Below are positions 22,368-31,656 of a stretch of 64,000 nucleotides of DNA, piece by piece. The translations under genes and the position numbers were made by a program. Origin of the DNA: Heloderma charlesbogerti. Lineage: Eukaryota > Chordata > Lepidosauria > Squamata > Helodermatidae. The notes under the pieces are model-generated. The model searched no databases, had not been told where the DNA came from, and saw nothing but the letters and a program-made list of their open reading frames with translations. Positions within the stretch are counted from its first letter, which is position 1. Every line of letters starts with the position of its first letter. The stretch covers positions 62,001-126,000 of the forward strand of contig JANEZZ010001957.1 of NCBI GenBank assembly GCA_026122225.1, written 5' to 3'.

Positions 22368-22403
22368 TGGGGAGCAGCCATAGCTCAGTGGTAGAGTATA
22401 TGC

Positions 22404-22538
22404 CAGGAGTAGGCAACCTGGTGCCCTCCAGATATTTTGGACAACAACTCCAATCAGCCCCAGCTAGCATGGTGAGTGATGAGGGATTATAGGAGTTGTA
22501 GTCTGAAACATCTAGACGACACTTGGTTGCCTCACCTG
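22404..22538. repeat. hAT-like MITE nested in a SINE
   Basis: Ends caggagtaggcaacctgg and ggttgcctcacctg are inverted to each other, and the inner arms carry ctccagatattttgg and catctagac. The CAGG..GGCAACC terminus resembles hAT ends. An exact 8-bp duplication could not be fixed. The insertion separates the host SINE's A and B boxes. Confidence 0.7.
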
Positions 22539-22623
22539 TTGTAGGCGATGTATGCTGCAGGCCCTAGGTTCAACCGCCAGTTTTAAAAAACAAAGCCAAA
22601 ATCTCAGATGCATGATTAGTGCG

Positions 22624-22717
22624 GTCCTCACTCTGTCTGAGTCTCTGGTCCTCACTCTGTCTGAGTCTCTGGTCCTCACTCTGTCTGAGTCTCTGGTCCT
22701 CACTCTGTCTGAGTCCT
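22624..22717. repeat. 24-bp tandem repeat, about 3.9 copies
   Basis: Unit gtcctcactctgtctgag + tctctg, near-identical copies starting at 22624, 22648, 22672 and 22696. As 24 is a multiple of three, it gives an open 8-residue repeat on both strands. The context is a SINE, so this is an expansion and not a gene. Confidence 0.9.
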
Positions 22718-22810
22718 TGAAGAGCTGTTGTCAGTCAGAGTGGAGGGGGGACAGTCCTGGGCTAGATGGACAAGTGGTCAGATGCAATATAAGGCAGCTC
22801 CATATGTTCA

Positions 22811-24000
22811 CTTTAAAGTACTCTTTCTGAGTTTATTCCAGCACTAATATGAATGTTTATATGTTAGAGGAGGATGAAGCAAATAAGTACTGGATTGGCT
22901 GGGAGTGGAGCAATGTTAACTAGATTAGTTGCCTGTTGAGTTAATCAGCAACAGGAATAATTAACACATGCATTGTCAAAACTGTAGACTGTCATTTTGA
23001 TACTTGGCTATTTAAAGAAGCTAGCTCCTTATCAAATGCTGTTATTTTCTAATGAGCGCTCAATGATTGTGCAGATATTTATTCATCCACTGATCTTAGG
23101 AAAATTCCTGCTTATCTGTGGCAGACATATACTGTGTGAAATGTTGCTGTTAGTATCTACTTTGTTTGCAGTGTCACTAGTAAATGGGAAATGGTCATAC
23201 TGAAAACAGTTAATCTCTGTACCTCTGCTGTCTACCATACAAAAGAAGTCAAAGAGCAGTGATTTAGGAGGGAGGGGGGAGAACTCTGACTCTTCACTCA
23301 TCTTAAATCTACAGACATGCCCTGCGATAGAAAATTAGCTCATTCTTCAAACCAGGGAGATAGACCAAATTGCTTAATATCCAGAAAGTGATGAGATATA
23401 GAAAATTGTGTGCCAGGAAAGGAATCAAAAGCATTTGGTGTGCTCCTTCTTGCAAGCAAGCAAACGGAGCCAGATGAAAGGAGAGATGCTGAAGGGCTGC
23501 TGAAGGCTCAGCCCACACAAGAAGGCCCACTTCTGTCCCCCACACCACCAGTAAAATAGGATATGAGGTTCCTTCAACACAGAAGCCATCTACTACACAA
23601 AGAATACATTGCTATTTGACAGGAATGAACAGGTGTAACAGGCTTCTTTCTCCTACCCTCTGACAACACTGCTGCGTCAGATCTTTTCCTGTAAGCTAAA
23701 AAATGAATGCACTCTTGCTCTCTGATTAAATTCTCCATTTGTTTTGCTTTCCCCCTGCAGTTTATTTTTGTGGCTAGTGGTTTCCTCTTCTAAAAGCACA
23801 AACTTGCTAGTTTATTTTTATGCTCATTACTGAGGGAGATAAAAACTGACATCTTGTTCAGAGGAATGGCAGCCTTATGATTAAAGCTGTGCCAGAAGGA
23901 GAATTCTGGCTGCCTTTTTTTGAATGGTTTGTTTGACTTGAACGTGCAACTGTGCACTTGCAACGACAGGAACCCACTCATGGGAGCTGGTTAGAATATC
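22811..24000. other. Intronic DNA, no recognised gene
   Basis: About 1.2 kb of unique-looking sequence. Short open frames at 22997-23301 and 23309-23548 show no motif or splice-site context. Confidence 0.5.
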
Positions 24001-24238
24001 ATATTTATTTATTTATTGCATTTATATCCCACTTTTTTCCTCTTGCAAGGAACCCAAGGTAGCTTACATTATCCTCCTCCTCTCCATTTTGTCCTCACAA
24101 CAACAACCCTGTGAGGTAGGTTGGGCTGAGACTCTGTGACAAGCCCAAAGTCACCCAGTGAGCTTCCATGGCCGAGTGGGGACTAGAACCCAGATCTCCC
24201 AGTCCAACACTCTAGCCACTATACCACACTGGCTCTCA
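24001..24238 (-). mobile_element. tRNA-derived SINE, minus strand
   Basis: The inverse of the SINE at 14.6 kb. The (TTTA)n tail is at 24001, then cctcttgcaaggaacccaagg, acaacaacaaccctgtgaggtagg and the 5' end accacactggctctcat at 24238. Confidence 0.85.
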
Positions 24239-24290
24239 TAGTTAATGTCTGTGCTCTGGATTTCCAATTACAGCACCATTAGGCCACTGA

Positions 24291-24465
24291 CCATGTTTGG
24301 ACGTCACATTAAACCATAGCTGAAACATTAGTCTCAGTCGCGATTGAGCCTTGGTCTTTTGTGCTCCCTTCTCTGGCATAGCTATGAAGATAAAATCTGA
24401 AGCTTTTGCTTCTGATTTAGACTAAGCACAGCTTGTTGTGTTGTCCAAACCTGACAAACTGTGGT
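24291..24465. repeat. Fold-back element with GTTTGGAC ends
   Basis: The left end catgtttggacgtcacattaa and the right end cttgttgtgttgtccaaacctg are inverted to each other with mismatches. The termini resemble those of the elements at 28.4 and 40.9 kb. No coding content. Confidence 0.5.
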
Positions 24466-25354
24466 TAATTGTGTTACTTTCTTACATAGGTGTGAGTGGG
24501 AGCTATTTGTTTATATGGGAGAAAACAAAACTATATTTCTAGGGGCCACCTGTCCTGGATGACCTGGCTTCCACTGAGAAGGAACCCATGGTGTGTGGGG
24601 GCACGGGATATGCAATGTGTCTCTTTAATGGGCCCCTTCCTCATAGTAATGGACATTTTAAAGATAAGTATGGCATGAGGACAGAACTGTCTCTGATCAG
24701 TGTGGAATATTCTGCTCAGTCAGCAAGCACAAGTGCAAGGCATGTGACATGTTAACATTTTTGGACTGCTGATTTTAGTTGGTTGAGACTAATCAACTGC
24801 AGCTTTCGTGACATATTAAAATTTACTTTTGAATTAGTGCAGCAAAGAACAATACTCTAGAAGGGGATGTCATTATTCAAAGTGTATGTATATACTGGCT
24901 CAATCTGTGTGCTGATAACCAAGATATAAACATGGCCTTTCCTTTAACTTTGTAACTTTGGCTAGGAGATTATTTGCATTTCTGAGGGAAATTTTTGTGG
25001 GCTTTTTCCTTCTAAGTCTTACAAGTACATGAAGCAGATGGTATTCAGTTGAGATCTAATACTTTAAAAAAATCAGTATTTCCCAATACTCTTATGCATT
25101 TAACATACTTATTTTTGCAGCTATTTTGTCTCTCGTGTATTACTGTAATAAGGAATATTCCATGCTTTCAAACAGAAAGTATTTGATACCCTGCCACCCA
25201 ATGAGTGGTAGCTTCTGTTTGTTAAAATGAAGATCGTCCCTGTCTAGAGATTTCTCTCTCTGGTCAGGATCCTTAAGCTACCTTTTGAAGCTTTGTAATG
25301 TAGATGCTATTGAATTTAGTTGACCAAGTAGTTCAGAACTATACATATTTTTGT
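24466..25354. other. Intronic DNA, no recognised gene
   Basis: About 0.9 kb. Nothing recognised apart from a weak AT-rich composition. Confidence 0.5.
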
Positions 25355-25690
25355 ACAGGGGTGCCTTCTCTGCTGTGGCACCCCAGTTGTGGAATGCCCT
25401 CCCCTTGGAGGCCAGACTGGCCCAGATACTCGTCTCATTTCAGCGTCAAGTAAAAACATAGCTTTTTACCAAAGCCTTTGAGGGCTAAATGCATTCCCTA
25501 AAGTAGCACACTGTTTTAACTGTTTTATTGTTGTAGATTTTAATTGGTATTAGCTTGTTTAATGGTTTAATATTTTTAGGTGTTTAAATTATGTATTGTT
25601 TTATATGTCTTAAATTGATTTTATTTGTATACCACCCTGAGATCTTAATGATATAGGGCAGGATACAAATGTTTTAAATAAATAAATAAA
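25355..25690 (+). repeat. L2 LINE 3' end
   Basis: Begins with the end of L2 ORF2, readable as GAFSAVAPQLWNALPLEARLA, then a T-rich 3' UTR. It closes with ccaccctgagatctta, agggcaggatacaaatg and (TAAA)n. Confidence 0.8.
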
Positions 25691-26706
25691 AATTCAATAT
25701 TTAAGAATTTCATTGTTTGACAACCATAGTAACTTTGGTCTTGAAGAGCAGGGTTTGAAGAAAAATGGGCTGTCGGAGTAGATGCTCTAGAGCAGATTGC
25801 TCATCTTCAAATCTAGAGTGTACTGTGATGGAGCAAGTGCTGGGACAGAAGGCTCGTGCTGTGGGAAGGCTTTTGTAAGTGATGTTCTGACCCATGTACC
25901 CAGAAGGCTTAGCTGATTTCAAGAGTTAGTGCAGGCTCAGGTGAGTAATGTCAGTGTTGAGTTCTGTAGTGTACAGGACCCAGGCTTGGTAGCCCTTGCC
26001 TCTCGTGCATGGCTATACATGATAGATAGTACTGTTGAAATCTCCACAGCATTGCTGATGTGCTTCCCACACCTCAAAATAATATTTTGAGAACACTTGG
26101 AAGAGTGTGATGTATAGCAAACTCTCCATTTTCCTGCAAAGAGGTGTTGTGGAATAAGAAGTGGGCAAGATTGGTTTAAATATCCTGTCAGTCAAAGCAG
26201 AGTCATATGTTACCTGTTTATGAAGGAGTCCCCTACCAGCATCCCATGAATACCAACCACTCTTTCTCCTTACAGAGCAGGGATAAAAGGTCATGCTTGA
26301 TTTAGCTTGTAGCGAATCAATAACTTTTATAAGTGCTAAGCTCCACCAAAACTAATTATTTTTGTGGTCTAGAAATACGTTAGTGCTGCATTATGATGCT
26401 GGCATAGGCAAGTGAAATCCATCAAAGTCACTGTTCTCAGCTGGTCGAGGAGAGCAGTCCACTTTGGGATGCGGCTCCTCCTCTTATTGTTGCAGGCAGG
26501 GCCAAAGGTTGTTGGGTTTTTTTTTAAGAGTAAGTGGAGGAGCAATCCCTGCTTCCTTCCCAGAGTACTTCCTGCCTAATAGCAGACAGCAAGGCGTTTG
26601 GAAGGCTCCAGCTACACACCACTCCACCCCATCCCACCCCCTGGCCCTAAGCTGAGAGAGAAAAATTAATTTATTGACCTAGTTCTCATGTAACACTAAC
26701 CTGTGG
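25691..26706. other. Intronic DNA, no recognised gene
   Basis: About 1 kb. Short open frames at 25710-25922 and 26013-26294 on the minus strand lack motifs. A T-run lies near 26517-26524. Confidence 0.5.
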
Positions 26707-26873
26707 TTTATTTTATTTATTTATTTATTCATTTCATTTCTATACCGCCCAATAGTTGAAGCTCTCTGGGCGGTTCACAAAAATGAAAACCAAACAGCAC
26801 ACAATAAAACAATTAAAATATACAACAGGGTAAAAGAATATAAAAGATAAAAGAGAACAGTAGCTGAGAAGGA
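26707..26873 (-). repeat. L2 LINE 3' end, minus strand
   Basis: (TTTA)n followed by ctataccgcccaatagttga and ctctgggcggttcaca, the inverted form of the L2 terminus. It grades into an A-rich region near 26870. Confidence 0.75.
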
Positions 26874-27017
26874 GCAGATAAAATATACATTTGCCCCTTT
26901 CTCCCTGGTCTTTAAAGTTGCTGCCCCCTGCTGCTGCTATTTGCTGCTGGTGTCCCTTGCTGCTGGTGTCCCTGGAGAGGCAGGTGGATGGGTCTTCAGG
27001 CGCTGTTCCATGTGACT

Positions 27018-27057
27018 CCAAGTGCAACGCTAAGAGCGCACTTAGCGTTGCACTTGG
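27018..27057. repeat. Perfect 17-bp hairpin
   Basis: ccaagtgcaacgctaag (27018-27034) is the exact inverted complement of 27041-27057, with a 6-nt loop agcgca. GC-rich arms would form a strong stem. No tract or gene context gives a function. Confidence 0.9.
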
Positions 27058-27074
27058 CACGACGCTGAGGTGCT

Positions 27075-27280
27075 GCCTCTGGCAGCCCTGCCTTAAGTAC
27101 CTGTTTGTCAGGGACAGAAGCAAGCTCAGGATCCACCTGGTACAGCTGGCTGGTCCTCCTTCCCACAGGCTCCTTCCCGAGCAGCCTCTGGCAGCCCCAC
27201 CTTAAGTACCTGTTTAGCAGGGGCAGAAGCAGGCTCAGGATCCAGCTGGTACAGCTGGCTGGTCCTCCTTCCCACAGGCT
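27075..27280. repeat. 109-bp direct tandem duplication
   Basis: Units starting at 27075 and 27184 share gcctctggcagcc, ccttaagtacctgttt, cagaagcaagctcaggatcc (with small changes) and ggctggtcctccttcccaca. The second unit is slightly shorter. Two copies only. Confidence 0.9.
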
Positions 27281-27284
27281 TATT

Positions 27285-27700
27285 TAAACCATTGTTTGTT
27301 GCTCTATCCAACATTTGTCTAGCAGACAACTGAACAAACCATGGTTTGTTTTTTCAGTCCCTGGGTTGTTTGTTTCCCTGTTCCTTTGCTCCCTCCCTGC
27401 CTATATTCCAAATGCCTTTGTGGTACTGCAGTACTTGCATGTAAAGAGGCTGGGGTGTTTTATTGCTCTTGCCTGCTGCCTTTGTACCCTGGCAAAACAA
27501 CCCATGAACATCCCACGATTCTGGGTTCATGTGTAATGACAATCCATGGTTTAAACAACCCACAGTTTACTACCCAACAACAAATCATGAGTTCTCTTTG
27601 TGGGTTGTTTGTGGTTAACCCTAGTTAACCCATAGTTCAGGGTTTGCACATAACAAACCATAGTTAATTAAACCATGGTTTGTAGTAACCATGTGATACA
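27285..27700. repeat. Region rich in AAACCATGGTTT palindromes
   Basis: Contains the perfect 18-bp palindrome aacaaaccatggtttgtt (27333-27350), aaaccatggttt (27670-27681), and many aacccac, gggttgtt and ccatagtt variants in both orientations. It looks like one or more decayed fold-back elements related to those at 28.4 and 40.9 kb. Confidence 0.5.
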
Positions 27701-28415
27701 GAAATTTGTCCTTGGCAGGAGAAGAATTTACTCAAACCAAGTCCTGGTATATGTGTGGACTATTAATAAAGGGTATTACCTAGGTTAGGGATTCCTGGAG
27801 ACTTCTGTCTATCGTTCTCTTTGGAGGTTGACCAGTCATTATCGTTAATGTGGTTAATTATGGTTTTATCAAAAGTTTAGTGTTTTTAGCTCGGTTATAC
27901 ATATTTTGGGAAGAGTGCATGTGTCATGCTCCTCTAGTCCCTGTTCCTAACAAATTCTGGCCCTGCCTGCAGCAGTAGGAGGAGCCTTAATTCAAAGGAT
28001 ACTGCCCTCTCACCTCCACCAAAAATGACACCTTACAATAAATCCCATCAAATTTCCCTGATTAAAAAAATAATTGGTCTGAGAGCCTCTTTCTCCTTGT
28101 AGGATGAGTGCAGCTGTCTGTTTAGAACCTCTACTTATTATGGGACACTGTACTTGTTCTGTATAATTGTTGTATAAAGGAACCATTCTTAAAATAAAGA
28201 GTAGTTAAAAATAACTGCATTTTGAAAATGTTCTCTAGTAGCTGAAGAATAAATTCAAAGGGCTCAGTGAACAGGAGGTTTGGAGAGAGAAAAACTTGAA
28301 ACTATAGAAAAGGCTTAGGTGAAGGAAATTTAACACAGTTGGCAATATTTAGGGTCAACCCCAGTGAACCTCATTCAGCCCATGGGGAAACTTGCTTTCG
28401 ATGGAGTCACTGACT
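27701..28415. other. Intronic DNA, no recognised gene
   Basis: About 0.7 kb. No motif, exon or clear repeat was recognised. An AATAAA-like string near 28193-28198 lacks any gene context. Confidence 0.5.
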
Positions 28416-28594
28416 GGGTTCACATGACACAACAACCCACCATGGGCAGCCAGCCAAGGTGGCTTGTCGTGTTGTCTGAACCTGGCATGTTTTCTGCAGA
28501 GTGGCTTAATTTTTGCAAACAAGCCACCCTGAGAACCTATGCTTTGTTGTAGGGTTGTTCATACCCTTGGTGGGTTGTCATGTTGTCCAAACCC
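28416..28594. repeat. 179-bp MITE with 26-bp inverted ends
   Basis: The left end (28416-28441), beginning gggttcacatgacacaaca, matches the inverted right end (28569-28594), ending catgttgtccaaaccc. Inside are gccagccaaggtggcttg-type inverted stretches. No coding capacity. No target duplication was identified. Confidence 0.65.
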
Positions 28595-28892
28595 TTTTTG
28601 TGGCTCCTTTTCAGCGCAGTTACTGCAATAACCACAGCAGCAACTGCTCCACTTGCCAGTTTTTGACATGTCATAGACCAGGACGTTGACAGAATGGGGA
28701 AATGAGGTAAAAATCATGGCACCACAGTAGAATGTGGGAGAATTTAGCGCAATGTCCCCATCTGTCAGTTGCTCCTGTGCATTTGGCAAGCGTGACAGTA
28801 AGACATTAAAAAAAAAAAAAAAGGACTGGCGAATGGAGCAGTTACTGCTGCAGTTACTGCAGTAATGCTCTGAACAGGAGCCGCAAAAGAGG
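28592..28892. repeat. Inverted repeat with about 73-bp arms
   Basis: Arms at about 28592-28664 and 28818-28892 are inverted to each other, sharing gcagttactgcaataa/ttactgcagtaa and actgctccacttgccag/ctggcgaatggagcagt. A spacer of about 150 bp includes aatgtccccatctgtcag, itself weakly inverted to gacagaatggggaaa. An A-run lies at 28809-28822. Confidence 0.7.
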
Positions 28893-30894
28893 GGTGGGGA
28901 GACAGTATCTTCCCTTTCTGGCTTTGCTGGAGTGTCAGGGAAGTGTTGAATGGGAAGAGAACACTGACAGGTGTCAGTTCAACACTTAAAAGCGAGAGGA
29001 TTACATTGCGAAGTGGGAGATATGGTCCCCTACCGCCTTTAGTGGGCTTGCTTTTCTTGCTTTTTTTTCTCTTTTTGGAGCTTCTTATGCGCAAATTAGC
29101 CTATCTGCAGACTTGCCTTTTCAATTTCCTTGTATGTTACCTAGTCCACTTTGGTGCCAGTTGACCGCTGCAACATAAAAGGACATTGGGAGTATAGATA
29201 TTGGACAGGCAAACGTGTGCTCTTGTGAAAGAACAGGAAAAAATAATAGAAAATTTTGAACACATTTGTGTACTCATGAAGCAGCAGGGGGAAAAAGTGG
29301 CAAACGAAAAGGGGTGGTGATCGGAATGGGGAGGGGGCCAGCGAGAGGAGACAAGATGGGTTCTGCCGTAAAGGCTCCTGGGATATGTGCTGGAGCTGGC
29401 TGGAGGACTGAGCAGGGAGGCGGGGGAAAACAAGCCATGGCAAGCCTGATCGTCAGTTGGGGATACTGTGGGTTGTTCAGTGAACAGCCAACCCACAGTG
29501 CTTTATTTGCAGGGTGGCTTAGCATGACATGTGAAGCTGCCCACTGTAGCTCCACTCAGCTTCTTGTGAGAGAGGGCAATGGGAAAGGATACTCATCTTT
29601 CTAATCCAAAGAAATTCTGTATACAAGCTAGTGACAGGGTCATGGGCATGTGTGAGAGTGTGGATAGATAGACCAGATCATTTGGGGCTCTGAAATGTTC
29701 TTCTTTTCTGTTCCAAACAGAGTGCAGGTTAAATAATTCCTAAGGGTGTAAACGAGATTGCCTAGGTTCCTGTACTTGTATATGATTTAAATATACTTGC
29801 ATAGTTCCTAAAATGGATTTTTCCAGTTCTTCAACCTTCTAAAATTGAGGAGTCCTCAATTTCCATTTTGGAATGTATTTTTCTTTAATTATTCCCAATG
29901 GGAGAAAAATGTGAAATTTCCTCTTACTTCCCCACTGTGTTCTTATAATACAATAATAGATTTCTCTCACGATTGTTTACATATATAAGAGCTGTTGTCA
30001 CACTTACCTTGAGGAAAGCAGTACTGCAAAAGATCACAGTTGGACATGGTCTCTGTAATCATAGAGCTTGAAGATTTAACAAACTAGAACAAAAATTAAA
30101 TTTTGTTTTTTGAAGATTTATTTTTGATCTCCATTTTCACTGTCTTACACTGCCCAGACTGCAAATCATAACAGTCTTGTATTGGGACCCAATATTACAA
30201 AGGGGGACAATTAATGCCAGTTATTTGAAATCTTCTATTTTTGGTATCTTCAGATTCTCCCAGCTGCTCAAAACTTTGCAGATAAAGTTGCTTACATCCT
30301 GACCAGCATAGATTACACAGTTTTGACACTGGATCAGAAGTATACTTCAAACTTGTTCTGCAGTTGCTTGGGTCATTTTCACTTCATATCACTGAAGATG
30401 CAGGCAAGGCACTTGGGAAGATACATCCGAACATATGTGCTTTGCACCCTTGGCTGTCTTGGCTGATAACATTAAACTTGGAGGGACACAATTGTAATCA
30501 ATTTCCTCTAGTATTTGGTATTGCCTTGGAGCTGGAGATCTTCTGACTGGGAAATCTCCAAGAAATAGGCCAGTGTCATTGACAGTTTGGGTGCCAGTTC
30601 TGCCATTGTGGGATTCAGCTGCTGTCTGAGATTGATTGGGTTCTTTCAGCCTTTGCAATACATACCAACAGGCAGAATGCATACATGCAGGCAGGCAGAC
30701 CTGAACCCAGTACTGCTTTTTTAGAAATTGATGGAAAAATAGAGGTAACTCTGAGAATGAGCATTCTGGAGCCAAATGTAGGCTTCTGCACATTCTGGGG
30801 TTATTGCCTAAATTAAGGCCAGCAGAAGGTAGGGAAAGCACTGCTGGAAACATCTCCATTGTGCCTAGACCCAAAGCCAGTTTGGAACCCCCTT
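28893..30894. other. Intronic DNA with a fold-back fragment
   Basis: About 2 kb. Around 29460-29560, gtgggttgttcagtgaacagccaacccac is a short palindrome of the fold-back family, next to ggtggcttagcatgacatg. The rest shows short overlapping open frames at 29137-29604 and 30389-30874 with no motifs. Confidence 0.5.
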
Positions 30895-30985
30895 CTCCCA
30901 GCAGCAGTTTGTACTATGTTTTAATTGCTGTAAACCACTTGGAACCAATTTTTGGCTGTGAAATAGGATAAATATATAATAAATC
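30895..30985 (+). repeat. Probable L2-type 3' end
   Basis: gctgtaaaccacttggaacc, then a truncated motif and ggataaatatataataaat, resembling the L2/SINE terminal motif with an (AATA) tail. Short and diverged. Confidence 0.45.
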
Positions 30986-31336
30986 TGCTCTCCAAAACCA
31001 AAATATCCAAGTGATCATACGAAGACCAAGATTCTGTGTGTACATGTCTATATATTTCTAAGCAAATCTATCCCAGAATTGTCTCTAGGCAAACTTAAGG
31101 GGAGAGCTTCATGTCCAATTTAGTGTGGTTTCAAATAAAAAAAGTAGGATGAGATGACAACCTGATAACCACAAAGTAGTCCAATTTTGTGTATTATTTT
31201 TCTATGTAGGACTGATATGATGTGTAAATACATCCTTTGATGTGTTCACTTGAGGCTTTGTCAGCTAATACAGCAGCACAGCTGCATGACATGGTTGAAA
31301 GAAAGGGCTTCTATTCAACACTGGTGATGAGGGAAG
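30986..31336. other. Intronic DNA before the CR1 relic
   Basis: Nothing recognised in about 350 bases. Confidence 0.5.
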
Positions 31337-31530
31337 ATCATAGAATCATAGAATAGTAGGGTTGGAAGGGGCCTACAAGACCATTGAGTCCAACCCGCTG
31401 CTCAGTGCAGGAATCCAAGTCAGAGCATCTCTGACAGATGGCTGTCCAGCCTCATCTTGAATGCCTCCAGTGTGGGAGAGCCCACTACCTCCCTAGGTAA
31501 TTGGTTCCATTGTCGTATCGCTCTAAGATC
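31337..31530 (-). repeat. CR1 LINE 3' end, minus strand
   Basis: Starts atcatagaatcatagaatag, the inverted form of the CR1 terminal (ATTCTATG)n. It continues gttggaaggggcctacaaga and ccagcctcatcttgaatgcc, typical of CR1 3' UTRs. Its far edge lies within about 50 bp of the ARMH3 exon acceptor. Confidence 0.85.
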
Positions 31531-31577
31531 CCTCTGTAACCTTCACATATGGTGTAAAATTCCTCTCTTTGTTTCAG

Positions 31578-31656
31578 AGCCATCATCAATCACTTCAATC
31601 CAAAGATAGAATCTTATGCTGCTGTGAATCACATCTCGCAGCTCTCGGAAGAGCAG
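31578..31656 (+). CDS. ARMH3: ARMH3 coding exon, third from last
   Basis: A 79-bp exon of ARMH3 (armadillo-like helical domain protein 3, C10orf76). It encodes the third base of a split codon plus 26 residues, [10 protein letters not shown] to SQLSEEQ. The acceptor is a pyrimidine tract ending gtttcag at 31577; the donor is CAG|gtgagt at 31657. The upstream intron is phase 2, the downstream intron phase 0. The next exon continues the protein without gap. ARMH3 is a cytosolic Golgi-associated protein reported to bind PI4KB and to support Golgi PI4P, with links to GBF1 and ARL5. This segment belongs to its conserved C-terminal helical region. Identification rests on recognising the near-identical vertebrate C terminus. 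Confidence 0.93.

Larger units (their letters stand above)
22368..22810 (+). repeat. Composite old tRNA-derived SINE
   Basis: The head, ggggagcagccatagctcagtg, has a tRNA A-box, and aggttcaaccgcc at about 22567-22579 is the B-box. The tail, ctagatggacaagtggtcag...ataaggcagctccatatgttc (about 22763-22810), is the conserved 3' part of a SINE common in lizards. Two expansions split the SINE: a MITE between the A and B boxes, and a 24-bp tandem array between the B-box and the tail. Confidence 0.7.

Noticed and set aside
22369..22402. tRNA gene (tagctcagtggtagagta)
   Set aside because: Only the A-box half is contiguous; the B-box is 170 bp away beyond a MITE and the context is a SINE.
28801..28822. 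A-run as a processed pseudogene tail
   Set aside because: No coding similarity upstream; it lies inside a fold-back element spacer.
29137..29604. Several overlapping open frames of about 100-120 codons on both strands
   Set aside because: GC-richer intron DNA with mutually overlapping frames, no domain and no splice context.
30389..30874. 161-codon minus-strand open frame
   Set aside because: No recognised domain, no splice or promoter context; intron of ARMH3.
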